64,000 nucleotides of DNA from Anisodus tanguticus (GCA_034509755.1 CM067544.1:9589501-9653500); one strand, 5' to 3'. Counted from the first letter of the stretch, positions 45,854 through 58,900 are shown. Program-made: numbers and translations. Notes: generated by a model from the sequence alone, not told the origin.

Positions 45854-46465
45854 CGTCGAATGGATCCGTAGTCTGGTCAAAACTCGGTAGCACGGGGAAA
45901 TCCGCTTGGGTGAAAAAGGTGGGTAAATCTAGTTCAATCGGTAAATCCATCTCAAGAGTAAGTTGCTCCATTGTAGCCACTTCTGTACCTGTATAGCTTG
46001 AGCAGCCTTCCTTTCTGTCTACATTTTTTCCATTCAATCTCTCTTTCATCCCTAGCTACTATAACTAGAAGTTGCAAAGCTTACTCGAAAATAGTCACCT
46101 TTCAATTGCTCCCTTGATTATGTGCGAGGAATTGCCCTATTGAGTAATGGGAAGCGAGCTAGTCCCCAAAAATGCCCCGCTCGTAAGTTCCTTTGTCGTT
46201 AGGGAAAAAAATAAAATGTATGTACAGAGTTTAAGTTTTCGCCCGATTCACGAAGGAATAGAATAGGAAGATAAAAGGACATTTGAATGAGTGAAACTAA
46301 ACCAAAAAAAGGTCCTTCTCTCCGGCATCAACATCCTTTCGTAGTACCCTAGAAGAACCGAACCTGACAGACACATCTTTTTCCTTTAGGGATGGTACTT
46401 CGAGTAGTGGGTGCCTCGTAGGACCTCGACCCGCCTACTCAGGTCTTGTATGGATATGCAGGAAG
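45741..46465. other. Organellar DNA insert inside copia C reverse transcriptase
   Basis: Copia coding reads ...IYSK up to 45740 and resumes GNNMAYILLYV at 46466. AAG is present at both junctions (45738-45740 and 46463-46465), i.e. 3-bp microhomology and no target duplication. Removing the 725 bases restores a continuous RT frame. The first about 110 bases are plastid-type 23S rRNA; the rest has organelle-like composition with a 69-codon minus frame (46049-45840) that I cannot name. This fits capture of organelle DNA during double-strand break repair. Confidence 0.8.
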
Positions 46466-47442
46466 GGTAACAACATGGCATACATTCTGTTATATGTTAA
46501 TGACATCATCCTAACTACATATTCTGATGCACTTCGCTGATCCATTATGTCACTCCTTGCTTTTGAGTTTTCTATGAAGGATTTGGGCCCCCTAAGCTAT
46601 TTTTTTTGGCATTGCTGTTAAAAGACATGCATGTGGCTTATTTCCTTGTCAAAAGAAGTACGCCGAAGAGATTCTTGACCGAGCAGGTATGACGTCTTGC
46701 AAACCGGTCCACACACAGGTGGACACTAATTCCAAACTCAATGCCTCTTCGGGTTCTTTGTACGTCGACCCGACTCACTATCACAGCTTAGCAGAAGCAT
46801 TGCAGTATCTCACTTTATCCTATGTCGTGCAGCAAATATGCTTACACATGCACAGCCCGACGGATGAACATATGAATGCCCTCAAACGAATTTTGCTATA
46901 TGTACAAGGTACTCTTTATTTCGGCTTACACCTGTACAAGTCCTCACTCTCCAACCTCACCTCTTATTCTGATGCTGACTAGGGGTGGATGTCCTGACAC
47001 TCGTCGATCCACGTTGGGTTATTGTGTGTTCTTCAGAGATAACCTGCTTTCTTGGTCTTCTAAAAGACAACCTATTCTGTCTCGATCCAGTGTCGAAGCA
47101 GAGTACCGAGGTGTAGCAAATGTTGTCTTTGAGTCTTATTGGATACGCAACCTTTTCCTGGAACTTCACTGCCCTATCCGTAAGGCTACATTGGTATATT
47201 GTAATAATGTAAGTGCGATTTATCATTCCCCCAAACCCATTCAACATCAGCACACTAAACACGTTGAAATGGATATTCACTTTGTACATGAGAAAGTTGC
47301 TCATGGACAAGTTCGTGTTCTTCATGTTCCTTCTCGATATCAGATTGCTGACATATTTACTAAAGGGCTTCCACGCATACTCTTTGATGATTTCCGAGTC
47401 AGTCTCAGCATATGATAACCTCTCACTTCGACTACGGGAGTA

Positions 47443-47623
47443 TGATAGAATATTCTTTGTAAATCTCCTATATTAAGTAAAATTGTAGTCCAATTGTAAT
47501 TAGAAAGTGTAACCCAATTGTTATTAGAAAAATTAGTTACCTAATTTGTAAATGAGTAAATAATTATGTAACACTATATATTGTACATAATAAACAATGA
47601 AAGGCAGAGAACATATTCCTTCA
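47443..47623 (+). repeat. 3' LTR of copia element C
   Basis: Matches the 5' LTR at 42252-42433 along its length with scattered substitutions, some CA/TA changes and indels. Preceded by a weak purine tract ACGGGAGTA and followed by target duplication AAAAC. Confidence 0.9.
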
Positions 47624-47628
47624 AAAAC

Positions 47629-48205
47629 TTTTATAATTTGTTAGTGTCCTGAAGAGGATAATTTTTTATATAATTCATAGTACCAGTTTTTATGAGTTTC
47701 GCTCCAAATGTCTATACGATGCCTGTGAATTAAATTCACATATAGCCACTTTTTAATTCAAATTTCAAATTTCAGAGATGATACTTCAAGACATTGTCAT
47801 GGACTTCACCGTGGAATTTGATACTCCAGGCTAGCCCGAACAATTACTACATGCCCTTTGTTAGCATTTTCGCATCGTAGACGGAAATTCCTCTTTCAGT
47901 TTGGTCCAATTTCACATAGAAGAGTCCTCTGTGAGCTAAAAAAGTATCCATCGAACAATATTCCCAGTGATATTACATTGACTTAAGAAGCAATATTTCT
48001 ATCTAACACGGGTCATCTGATGATCAACGCTATTAATGTAGCAGTGACATTACCCTGTACAGAATCTAGATCAATTAATCTTCACCTTGCATAATTCAGA
48101 AATTGTCTTCCCAAAAGAGAATCCTCCTCGGTGGCGCGACGTTACACAAACTTTTGGAACAAAAAAGTGCACGAATGCACCCCAATATGATGAAAAAGTA
48201 ATAAT
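47629..48205 (-). other. 3'UTR and downstream flank of the methyltransferase gene
   Basis: No separate gene. Part nearest 48205 is presumed 3'UTR of the minus-strand gene; no obvious AATAAA on the minus strand close by. Confidence 0.3.
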
Positions 48206-51200
48206 TCAGTTCCTCAGGAATGCTACAGTCGCTACACGCGAGCCTACTGATCCTCCAAATGTGAATGTAGGGTATGTGCGGATGTGGTCAAGGTAGCGAA
48301 AAGGAGGATCTACTGAAGCTTCTTGTCCTCCAGCTGCTCCTGGTTCTTGACAAGCAGCATTCCTTCTTTGATTGAGCGTATCCACTTCTTCTACTAATTC
48401 ATCTTTTGTACTGTTACATGATGTAATTATCTAGAACAGGTGACCAGTCAGGTAAAAGGAGATAACGGCTAATTATTTATCATGATGAACTGTCTTCACA
48501 AATAAATGGATAATTGTATGCATCATTCTATCAGAAAAGATCAAGTGGGAAACAATGAATTAACAGCCAGAAATGTCGATAGAACTAAATTATATGATGT
48601 TAACTTGTCAGGAATGCTTCCAACGGGAATATAATTCCCAGGTCCAACATAGTGGTCTCTATAATGTCTCTGCCAGGGGCGGAGCTAGGTAGGGTTGAGG
48701 GGTTCATCAGAACTCACTTCAGCGGAAAATTACATTGTATATACAAGGTTAAAATGATTTTTATATGCATAGAGTAGATGTTGAACCCCCTTGGCTTTTT
48801 TGTGTATTTACTTCATATTTTTAACCCCCTTAATAAAAATCCTGGCCCCGCACTGGATTCTCTGCATCTGTTCATTTTGAAACTGATGGGGGCCGGGTAA
48901 GTATTCAATCAGCATGTTTCAAAATTAATAATAGCCATTGGAGAGGGATTGGCACTGAAAAAAATATATATAAACAGGACAGAAGCTGGAGGGACTCACC
49001 AATAATCCACCAGGAGCAACAAGCCTTGAAACCGAGTCCCAGTACATAACCCTGAAATGACCACACAATAAGATGACATAGGAACATAGCATTATAGGTA
49101 AAAGAATCAAGGAACACCTTAACTGTATGAAAGGGAACTACAGGAGAAATATAATACTGCTCATTCTTTAGGGAGTTGACACTTTTAGAGAGTGGACACC
49201 TTTATTTATTTATCTTCTATTTTAGGTCTTGGACCAAGAACGTGAAAATATTTTGGTGATGAGCAAGAGAAACAGTAATGCGTGAATGATGGACGTCAGT
49301 ATTACTTGAACTTAGAATCTCATAGCTTCTGAGTTATCCTGAGGTCGAGAGTTCGAGCCTCTCACCCCATTCCACAGCATTATTCAAAAAAAGTATTATT
49401 TGAACTCGGGATCTCTGCCTTCCTTGATACCATAGTGAATTCTATCATCACTAAATCCAGAAAGTAAGTTTAATGTAATAAAAAAGAGAAACTTTTATTC
49501 ATTTATTTGATTGAGACCGAAAGTTAGAGCATTAGAGGGAGGACCCAGAGCAAGAGCGTTTTAGGACATGATTTATAAAAGCACGGACACAGGTAACATA
49601 CAGGATTTACTACCTTTTGATAGGACCGTCAGGATGCAGTCCAATGGCATCTAAAGTTCCTTTATCCACAACTAGCAGAAACCTTTTATCCAATTTTGTC
49701 TCAAGAATGTCATCAACCTGTTAGCCATTAGAAATTTAGTTAACCATAAAATTGAAGAAACCAATCTCAAGCAATGAGAGCACAGATAAATAAGTAACAT
49801 GACAAGTACATAAAACTAATAAAATCTTTGATTGCAATTGGTAAGACAAGTTCTACCCTGTGCAAAAATTCCGCGTTAATTTAGCACCTTGTTCCTACTC
49901 TTGATCACTGTATATATAATGAGTGCTATATCTTCCAGTACAGAAACTTAATAAAGGTTCATTCCATGTGGACACAGTCCTGAAAATGCCAGGATTACAG
50001 AGGAAACATTCATAAGTAAAAGTAATTTTAACTTGCTACTATCCATATATGCAGCCACCCGACTGTAACCAACAATGAAGAATAATAGGAACTGCTTAAC
50101 ATTTAGAAGATAAGAGAAGCACTGTGTTTCTGTTTCTTTTTTATACTGGATTCGGATGCTGCTGTGTATACACCACATATTTGCGTAATTGTTAAAAGAC
50201 AAAAAAAAACAACCAAGAACTTGACATTGGTGAAACCATCACGATCAGCAAGGCTTCTTGCAAGGTCAACTGCTCCTTCACTGTAGTCAGTTCCAGTGAG
50301 ATCAGAGAACCTAACGCAACATTTAGTGTGTATTAGTAAGTAATAATCTTAAGAATCCCCCCCCCCCCCCCAAAAAAAACACATACATCGAGAATGTTTT
50401 GAGTGTAAAAACTAAATAAAATTTCTTAATAAACAAATACCTCCAAGAAGCAACCAGTAGGTTCTTAAAATAATAAAACCTGGGCAATTTTGGTAGAAGC
50501 TAAAAGGTAAAGATGTTATAAGAAAGCTGTATAATCTCCTAACCTATATTAACTGCAAACTTAGGTGTTCACCGCTAGATACTTCCTTTTTCCCACCCCA
50601 TCACAAGGCGCAGGGAATGCACATGCTAACTGAACTGCATGATGTGATGTAGGTATAAATACCATAGATTACATATGCTTATTCTCTCTCTAAGAATTTA
50701 AAATGTTCTCGTATTACCTATCTAAATTTTTTAGCCTTGGTGGACATAATTACCCGGTATTTCTGTTGGTGGAAGGTAGCACGTACTATGTGGAATTAGT
50801 CAAGGTGCGGCTATCCCGGATAACATGGTTATTAAAAAAAGGTAATCTTTCTATTTGTAATCTTTCTGCTCTTGAATCAAAATATTATAACTTTAAGGCG
50901 GCGAAATAAGAACTTAACCAAATCCCAACACAATTTAGGCTAGAGATCAAATTAAAGAGTCAAATATATACTGACTTATGGCATTTCTTCCATTCTCTGT
51001 TTGGTCTTCAATGGGCTATGCCCCTTTCCATTAAAGATGCCTTTGCTAGCTGGATAGGCTGGAGGGTTACAAGAACATCAAAAAGATCTGGAGGATGATC
51101 CAGCAGTTATTTTTTGGAGTCCTTGGAAAGAAAGCAATTGCAAATGCTCTGATGAAATCTCAACTTCCACTAGCACACACTTAAGGCTAGATGTCTAACC

Positions 51201-54200
51201 ACTCTTTTCAGTTGGCATTTTCTTTACAGGAGGATAACTTTTTGGATTTTGTTAGTTCCCCAACTCTAGCACAGTAGGGTTTTGAAGATATATTTTTTTT
51301 TGGCTGTTTACAGACTTTTGCTCAGCTAGCTTCATGTTTATTTTGTTTTGAAGCAGCTCTTTATCTTTTCTGTAACTTTGCATCTTCTTGATGCCTTTTC
51401 TAATATTATTTAATTACTTCACCAAAAAAAAAAGAGTCAAATATATATAAATAGAAAATATACCTACAAAGGGCACAATGAGAAAGTAGAAAATAAACTA
51501 ATATTCCACAACAAATTAACGCAATGGATTGGCTCATATAAGACAAACATGATTTAGAGCTCATTACAGTATCAACCCAAATACCACCTATGTTGCTCGG
51601 ACTCTTCAAAAATGTCAACGGGTGCGTGCCAGATTCTGCAAAAGTAATGTATTTTTGGATAATCCGACACAGGTGTGGCACCGAAAGTGAAGAGTCCGCG
51701 TAACTTAGAATACCACATCCCTTAACATTCCATGAACAGAACTTCACTAATACACGTGTCAGATTTATGTATCATTTGACACAAACATGAAACCACACTA
51801 CTCTCTACTCCCTAGAAAATAAGTTTATAATATCAAAAGTTGAAGAAAATGTGGCATAGGAATGTGCATGCAGGTAAATACCAGAGAACTTTTACACGAG
51901 AACGTATTGGGATTGGGAAGAAGTAACAGCACAGTATATGCAAATAAGAAAACAGAATCATTTGACTTAAAGGAAAATTCTTAATTCATCTTATTACGGT
52001 TTTTTCGTTTTTCAGTTAATCATTGCCGGACAATCTCCACAGTTTTTCTTACTCTCTGCGTCTTCACTTCTCAATTTATGGGGGCTCTTTCCATCTTGCA
52101 TGTCCTAAATTTGACGTCATTAGTGTCTTCTCACTTGGAATAGAGCTCGCCAGAAAAAAGACAGGTTCAAGTACGAAGGCTAACATATCATGCAATATAA
52201 CTTTACTGAGTTTCAGAGTTTCAAGAATTCAAATTCATTTAACTAATCAAATTTACACTTTGATAGGATTCTTACTATCAAACTCATTTTTCAACTATTT
52301 CTTTCACTAAAACTTAATCATAAAAGTCAATTACAAACCTTTTTCTTACAAAAGGCAAATTACCAACTGTTAAGCACCTTAATCAAATGGCATCACAAGA
52401 AATCGGAAGAAGAGAGTATATTTCTTTATACCTTCCATTGAATCTCAAATAGCAATATATGCTTATGGTGAAAAGGTTGATCATCGAGCAGGCTATGTGA
52501 TACCATGGTAATGGTAAAAAAGTCGTAAACAAACCTTCACAGCAGCTAACTGTTTAATACCCTACGAACTAGGTAATGCACAAAAGTGTTCAACTTTTAC
52601 ACTGGCTCTTTAACAGATTATAGAGACTGTGCATCAAAAGCATCTAAGACAAGAAAGCTCATCTATCAGTTATAGAATGACAAATGAAGCAAATAGCTGG
52701 CTGTAGATGTATTGCTAGCAAAAACTTTAAATTTACCCTTGTTTAGCAAGCTCTTGTAGAAGCAGACCATTGCCAGTCCCAATATCAAGCACACTCCAAC
52801 CTAACACGTCCTTCTCATGCTGCTCAACAGACTCAGAACTGGCATCAGCTATGTGATTTGGCAAGTGACCCCGGCAAATGTCCATGCACAAACCTTTGGT
52901 CCAGGAGGCAACATTTTCCATGACATCACCACCAAACCTATAAAATTAGAGCAAAAATATACACATCAACAGATCTCTTTTGACCAACATAATGATCCAG
53001 TGATACAAACACCACCCTCTCCCTTCTTTTCCTGGTTTTCATTTAAGGAGTTGGAATGTTAATCCTGTAAAAGCCTAAAAGAAGAAAGAAAGACCAGGCA
53101 AATTGCTATCGTCATTTATGATAGGGATAAAAATATCACAAAGAGCTAAAAATGTAGCTCTTACTCCAGCCACTCATCAAAATTGCCACGCTGTAGATTC
53201 TCTTATACATAAAAACTCTACTTAACGAACCACCATTCATTCTCTGAGCTACTACGAGTCGCCATTAGTGATCCACACACGAAAACAGATATTGTATGAC
53301 TTGCTTGATAAAGAAGTTATAAAGCGCAAAAGAGAAGCGCTTTTTGGAATTCTTCCAACTTGAGATTCAAAAGCAACATCTTTTCTGATAGCTAAGATCA
53401 AATGAAAGATATTGAGAATCTTTGCATAGAGTTTAAACCTAGAACTTTATTCAAAAACTTAATTGAGTTTGGTTTACCGAATTCATAACTAGTGCTGGAT
53501 TACAAGAGAACTCAAATCCAAACTGATGTCCCCCAAGGAGGGGCATCTAGAAAAACTTCAAATGTGGTTTATCAGCTAACCTAACTATCAGTACTATAGA
53601 ACTTACCAGGTCTGTTATCTTAGTGAACTGACCAACGGACCTATATGCAATACTATTGAGCAAGAAAACATGAGTTTTTTTTCTAAAATATGGTAATCCC
53701 TCAGTTTCAGAAAAAGATGACGGGGTTCGATTAATGACTAGCATGCCATTGAAGAAATAAGTGTGATTTACATTATCTCAAATTTTAGAGAACACCTAAT
53801 TTACCTTAAAAGGCGTAATTGTTTTATGTAACATTTATAGGGATGATTCGGATCGAGATAGCCTAGAATAGCTCCAACGATTCATATAGCGGACCCCAAC
53901 TTTATTTGGGACGGAGGAGTAGTTGATTGATTGATAGGTAGTGTCACAATGAAAGGAACGATGATAACATAATACTTAAGTGGATCAATGAAAAGGGAAA
54001 AGATTGCAAGTTGTCGTCTTGCTAATACATACCAAACTTCACCAGCGTGGCCATGCTCACGAAAGTTTGCCAATTCATCGGCATATGCAGCATTCCAGTA
54101 ACTTTGGAAACCAAGCATTGAAGAAACTCCTTCACCATCCTGCTCATGCTCATCCTTGTCAGAGCTGCTCATATACAAAAAATAAGAAAATAAATGTTTT

Positions 54201-55009
54201 ACACAAATGAAAAAGAAGATATTGTATGAGTGGGTTTCTATTTGGGTAATCTCTTCTTATAACTGTATACAGAGCCCAACAAACATATAAAAACATACAG
54301 TTTGGCTTTTATTCACTTAACGTTACAAAGTGCACTGAACAGATTGATCGACCCCTCATTTCCACCACTACTTAGCTCTGAGATATAATTATCTGGTTCA
54401 ATAATGGGTAAGAGAAAACCAATCATAATAGATAAAGTTACGCCTTCATACGAGGCTCAATATGGTTAAAACTCTCCACCCTAATTTATACAACACTTGT
54501 TTCATTTTACACATACCAAAATATTTGACATCATTTAAGAAATAATAATATTATTCTGCATAACCTTCACACAACTTTCAATTATTCAAATTCGTTTGTC
54601 TTGACACCTTTTCATTTTGAATGGTTTATTTTCCTCTACAATCCATACTATCTTAACTTATTTATTTATTTTTGAAATGTAGCTATCTTAATGTTTTCCA
54701 GTTCAATTAATATAACGCATAATTTAACTCAACATCTTAAACCTCATGTCCATTCAAACACAGTGACAACTCACAGTCATATGAATACGATTAAAGTTAA
54801 TGCTCTACATATAAAAACCTGTAATCGGCTCGATAATTGAGAGCTTCAGTAGCATCAACGTGGCGCTGCTCATCATCGAGAGTACTTCCGTATTCGCTCT
54901 TTATGGACCACGAATCCGCCGCCACAGAGCGGTCGTCATCGGAAATCAGGTCCGATGGTCGGACCTGCGAGACGTCGGAGTCCTCCGGCAACAGTTTCAT
55001 TCCGGCCAT
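48206..55009 (-). CDS. Protein-lysine N-methyltransferase-like protein (AR401/EFM4-METTL10 family), seven exons
   Basis: Minus-strand exons: 55009-54819, 54164-54033, 52937-52737, 50310-50214, 49717-49614, 49051-49000, 48430-48206; GT-AG introns, phases join without error to 333 residues. The N terminus is acidic (LISDDDRSVAADSWSIKSEY). The methyltransferase core follows: QSYWNAAYADELANFREHGH, AGEVWFGGDVMENV, SAM-binding motif I VLDIGTGNG at about residues 157-165, FSDLTGTDYSEGAVDLA, KGTLDAIGLHPDG, RVMYWDSVSRLVAPGGLL, SCNSTKDELVEE, and C-terminal TFTFGGSVGSRVATVAFLRN. Yeast and human relatives methylate a lysine of elongation factor eEF1A, and Arabidopsis AR401 is the nearest plant relative I recall. 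The exon-2 acceptor has an alternative three bases earlier. Introns contain four repeats. Confidence 0.9.
48674..48858. mobile_element. Small hAT-like MITE in intron 6 of the methyltransferase gene
   Basis: Starts CAGGGGCGGAGCTAG; the other end, reverse-complemented, is CCAGTGCGGGGCCAGG, an imperfect inverted repeat. TCTCTGC flanks it at 48667-48673 and 48859-48865. Subterminal 'AACCCCCTT' words on both sides are typical of this common plant repeat. Confidence 0.65.
50357..50378. repeat. Poly-C then poly-A run (15 C + 8 A) in intron 3
   Basis: Fifteen C followed by eight A, about 45 bases upstream of exon 4 on the minus strand, where it reads as T8G15 before the acceptor region. Confidence 0.9.
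50960..51433 (+). mobile_element. 3' end of an L1-type LINE in intron 3
   Basis: Broken plus-strand frames resemble the C terminus of plant L1 ORF2: MPLSIKDAFASWIGW, NIKKIWRMIQQLFFGVLGKK, LKARCLTTLFSWHF. A T-rich 3' region with TTTGCATCTTCTTGATGCC follows and ends in an A tract (51424-51433). 5'-truncated, inserted opposite to the host gene. Confidence 0.7.
51588..51708. mobile_element. 121-bp fold-back MITE in intron 3
   Basis: The left end CTATGTTGCTCGGACTCTTC pairs with the reverse complement of the right end (CTAAGTTACGCGGACTCTTC), 17 of 20. The inner part (GGTGCGTGCC...GGTGTGGCACC, ATCCGACAC) is also self-complementary. A widespread repeat type in nightshades, as I recall it. Confidence 0.8.
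53835..53937 (+). mobile_element. LINE/SINE 3' tail with (TTGA)n end in intron 2
   Basis: GATTCATATAGCGGACCCCA, CTTTATTTGGGACGGAGGAG, TAGTTGATTGATTGATAGG: the 3' end of a common plant RTE-type non-LTR element, here with TTGA repeats as tail. Confidence 0.65.
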
Positions 55010-55060
55010 ATATCGAGATGAAAAACCCTAAAGATAAAGAGCAAATTAATTAAGAATGGC
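55010..55060 (-). promoter_or_regulatory. Leader of the methyltransferase gene with telo-box
   Basis: AAACCCTAA on the plus strand at 55022-55030, about 13 bases upstream of the ATG, matches the telo-box in reverse orientation. Position in the leader or proximal promoter is inferred. Confidence 0.4.
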
Positions 55061-55481
55061 AAATGTGGGAGAGACAGAGAGAGGAGTGTGATGTACGTTT
55101 GGAGGAGTTGACAATTATGGAAATGGACATTCGATGCAAGCGTTCCACCACGTTGGACGCAGGGATATTTTTGTCTTCTTATGCCCTTTTCGCTTTCATC
55201 CTTGCGCTTTTCCGCTTCCCGTTTCATAATTGTTGGTGCACTTTGTTTGGCCATTCCATGTTGGTTAATCCTTCTCAAATTATTTATTGTAATTACTAAA
55301 AATAATTATTTTAAATTATTTATTATTTTAAAAGTTTAAGATATAATTAATTATATTTTTTCTATTTTATTTTTAATAAAAATTTATTATTAATGAAAAT
55401 AACACATAAATAGATTAAAAATTTAATGGAGAGATTATAACTTAGACATAAGTAAGGATAAAAATAGTTAAATACCCCTCT
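55061..55481. other. Promoter region of the methyltransferase gene, no gene
   Basis: The open frames on both strands overlap each other and show no family features. AT-rich beyond 55280. Confidence 0.3.
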
Positions 55482-55924
55482 TACAACAACAACAACAACA
55501 TACCCAGTAAAATCTCACAACGCGAGTTCTGGAGAGGGTAGAATGTACGCAGAACTTACATCTATCTTGGTAGTTGGAGCGGCTATTTACGAGAGACACT
55601 CGGCTCAAGACAAAGCATAAGCACAAGCAATGCAAAAGCAAAAGCAAAAGCAAAAGAAGAAGCAAAACAAGAGCAAAGCAATATAAACGGTCAGACCCGG
55701 TCAAAAAAATTTAAAGCGGTATGAAAATGTTTGTATTAAAAGTGAATAAGTCATGATAGCGCATTCTGAAAAAATAAGCACTAAATAGCGCAGGTAAATA
55801 AGTTAAACAAAGTACACTAAAGGACACATAGCACCAGAAATCAAACTACAATGGACTATAAATCAATAATGCGCCTATTAGTATGATAGGCTAGGCGGGC
55901 CTACAATAATAACACTACAACTAT

Positions 55925-58900
55925 GGCTGGCCAACGGGACGGTCGGCCTAGTGCCGACCCGACACCGCCCCGATCCCGCCCCGACCCCGCTATAAAAAAA
56001 ATGGAACGGGACGGGACCTGGGCTCGTCCTGCCCGGGCCCGTCCCACCCCGATCCTGCCCCGGTCCCGCCCGATCCCCTACCCTTTGCAAAAAATTCCTG
56101 TTGTACAACGATCATTTTATATTTGGCCGTTGTGCAACAACCATTTTTTGCATCCCCTAACCCCTCATACCCCCTTAATATTTATTTTTAACCCCTAAGT
56201 TAATATATTTACACTTTAACCCAATTTTTCAACTATAAATACCTCATTTTCTCTTCATCTTTCTCACAAATCTTCCTACAATCTCTCAATCTATCTCTCT
56301 ACAAGTTTACAATTTTACATGGTCTACTAAATATTAAATTTTATTTATTCATGTGTATAACTACATCAAAGTTCAAAAATTGGGAGTGAAGTTGGCAACT
56401 AGCTTGAGGATCATCCATCGAGCAAAGTTTCAATTTTCAACCTAGATTACACGTCGGCATTTGGTACATTCGTTCCTTCTTTAAATTATTATTGTTACTT
56501 TATTTTAATTAGCGCACTTAATTTCATTATCTTTAATTATCTATTAGCATAATTAAAATGAAAGGAATAAGAGGTATGTTTAAGGGTAATGGTAATGGTG
56601 ATTCTTCTAGTAGGGGTAACAAGGGCATAGTACTTCTTCTAGTCATCATATTCCTAGACAGGATGATTTGGTTGATTACACACATATAGATGAAACTGAA
56701 TTTTTTAATGATATATCATTAAAGGAAGACGACGAGATATTTTTTGCAACTCAACTAGACTTTAATTTAGAAGATAATCTAGATAACACACCCACTAATC
56801 TAGATGACACACCCACTAGTGCACCTCCAACTGAAATGCTTCATATTCCCCCTAGTATGAGACGAGCCCAACAAAACAAAAATTAAAATCAGATGCATGA
56901 TTTTTTTTTATAGGGACCAAGAGAATCAAGTAGTTAGATGTCAAATTTATAAAAATATTTATAAATTTAAAATGGAAAAAGGTCAGGGTGGGACGGGAGG
57001 TTTATTGAGACATGTACAAAACTTTCACAAAGCTAGTGGGACCAATACCTGACTGAAAAATCGGGTGCGCCAATGCGCTCCCAGTCGGGACAAGGTTCAC
57101 ATATTGTCCCGGACCAAGTACAGGGTCAAATTAACCCTATGACGGGAGGAATTGTAGGCCCTAAATACGATAAACATAGATATAGGGAAGCAATAACAAA
57201 ATTAGTTGCGGTGGAGGGTTTTCCTTTTTCATTTTCTTCCTCTCCTGGTTTTATTCATTACATTAGAGATATGTATAATCCTGCTTTTAATGGTTTTCCT
57301 AGATCAACTGTTAGGAGAGATGTTTTTAAATTTGCACATGAATATCAACAGTAATTACGTTATTCCTTATATCATTTTCATGGTAAAGTATCTATCACGT
57401 CTGATATAGGTCGTAGTACTAACGGCCATGATTATTTAACGGTAACATGTCATTGGATAGATTATAAATGGTCTATGCAAAAACGTATTTTAGCGTATAA
57501 ATATATTGATGATAGGCACACTGGTAGTTTTATTGCAGAAAATATTCATTCAGTTTGCGATTATTAGAATTTTAAAAGATCTTTTAACTCCATCGTTTCC
57601 AAATCATTTTCATATAAAATGTGTGTGCCATATTTATAACTTAGTTGTAAAGGATGGTCTATCACTTTTTGAAGACATTTTTAATAAAATACAATTTGTT
57701 ATAAACTTTATTTTTAGAAGTAATAGAAAACAACTGAAAAAAATATAAAAAAACTTGTCACGATTGTGGACTACCTTATAGAAAAATTACCGAAGAAGTA
57801 GCGACTAGGTGGAATTCTTTATACGAACAACTATTTGTTGCTTATGATTATAGAAGACCTATAACTTTATTTTTTAACGCCCATAATCGAAATCCAACTG
57901 ATATGGTTGTAGATAACGATTGGGGGAAAATTTCAGAATTTATTGTATTTTTAGAGAAATTTTTTCAAGCAACAAAAGAATTTTCCGGTATATATTATCC
58001 TACTATTTCAACTATGTTATTTTATATAGCTCTAATATTTTTATTACTTAGTGAATATATGAAAAAACCACCTTATAAGGCACCTATTAAAAAAATATTT
58101 ATCAAATTAAAAAATACTTTATTCATATTCCCACTATTTATATTATTGGTGTTGTATTAAATCCTACTATTAAAATAAACGATTGTAAAACACTTATTGA
58201 AACTATTTATGATTGTATAGCAGTACTTCCACCTCCAGCTCCAAAAAATCCAAATGACCCACCACTTAATGAACAAACTAAAGAAGAAGTGTTGTCTAGC
58301 ATACAAGATGAATGCAAAAAAGTATATAGGCATTACCAACAAGAAAGTGCTAGCAACCAACCGGCTTCCATACCATCTTCTTCTTCTTCTTCAACACAAC
58401 CTCAAAAAAGACATGTTGTTTCTGCGGCTAGTATTGAAAGCCTTAGAAATAGAATGTATAGCGGTACCACTACTAATCAAGTTAGCGAGTTTGATGTTTT
58501 TGTTTTGCAGGGTGTTGTACCATACCAAGCAGTTCTCAATGAAGAAGGACGTGAAGACTTTCTGAAATACTGGAGGAGAATGAGAAGACATTTTCGACAC
58601 TATCAAAGATAGCTCGAGATGTGTTGAACATTCAAGTGTCATCAACAGCATCTGAAAGTGTTTTTTTCTGTCGAAAGATTTTAAATAGGAGAGCACATAC
58701 GCTCATTAGCGGGAGACAGCTTGGAGATTACAGTATTATTCAGAGATTGGATATAAGCGGAGCGTAGAAGGTGCGGTCAACTGGAGATCGACGAAAACTA
58801 CAACGAAATCTTATCTGATGGAGGTGGAAGCGACGTCTAGCAATTTGACCAACAAATTCCAATTCCAACCGAAGAATCACAAGACATAATAAAGAAACTA

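Larger units (their letters stand above)
44601..47415 (+). pseudogene. Copia integrase tail, reverse transcriptase and RNase H, element C
   Basis: Integrase tail FLGYPSN-like region near 44725; RT from NWKYVMIDKYNALM (45225), QLDVKNAFLH-like segment around 45508-45540 with a stop, LLYGLKQAPRAW; after the insert ILLYVNDIILT (active-site YVDD changed to YVND), KDLGPLSYF; RNase H with SRSSVEAEYRGVA and KHVEMDIHF, ending SLSI-stop at 47413-47415. The YVND change alone would impair polymerase activity. Confidence 0.88.
42252..47623 (+). mobile_element. Ty1/copia element C, structurally complete but decayed
   Basis: 5' LTR 42252-42433 and 3' LTR 47443-47623 (182 and 181 bp, both TGATAGAATATTC...TTCA) are flanked by identical AAAAC at 42247-42251 and 47624-47628. 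A degenerate primer site (TGATATCAACAG) starts at 42434. Internal order is gag, protease, integrase, reverse transcriptase, RNase H, the copia order. All domains carry stops or shifts, and RT is interrupted by a 725-bp organellar insert. Confidence 0.93.

Noticed and set aside
45840..46049. 69-codon minus frame in the organellar insert as a gene
   Set aside because: No recognised family, and it lies inside a break-repair insert in a dead retrotransposon.
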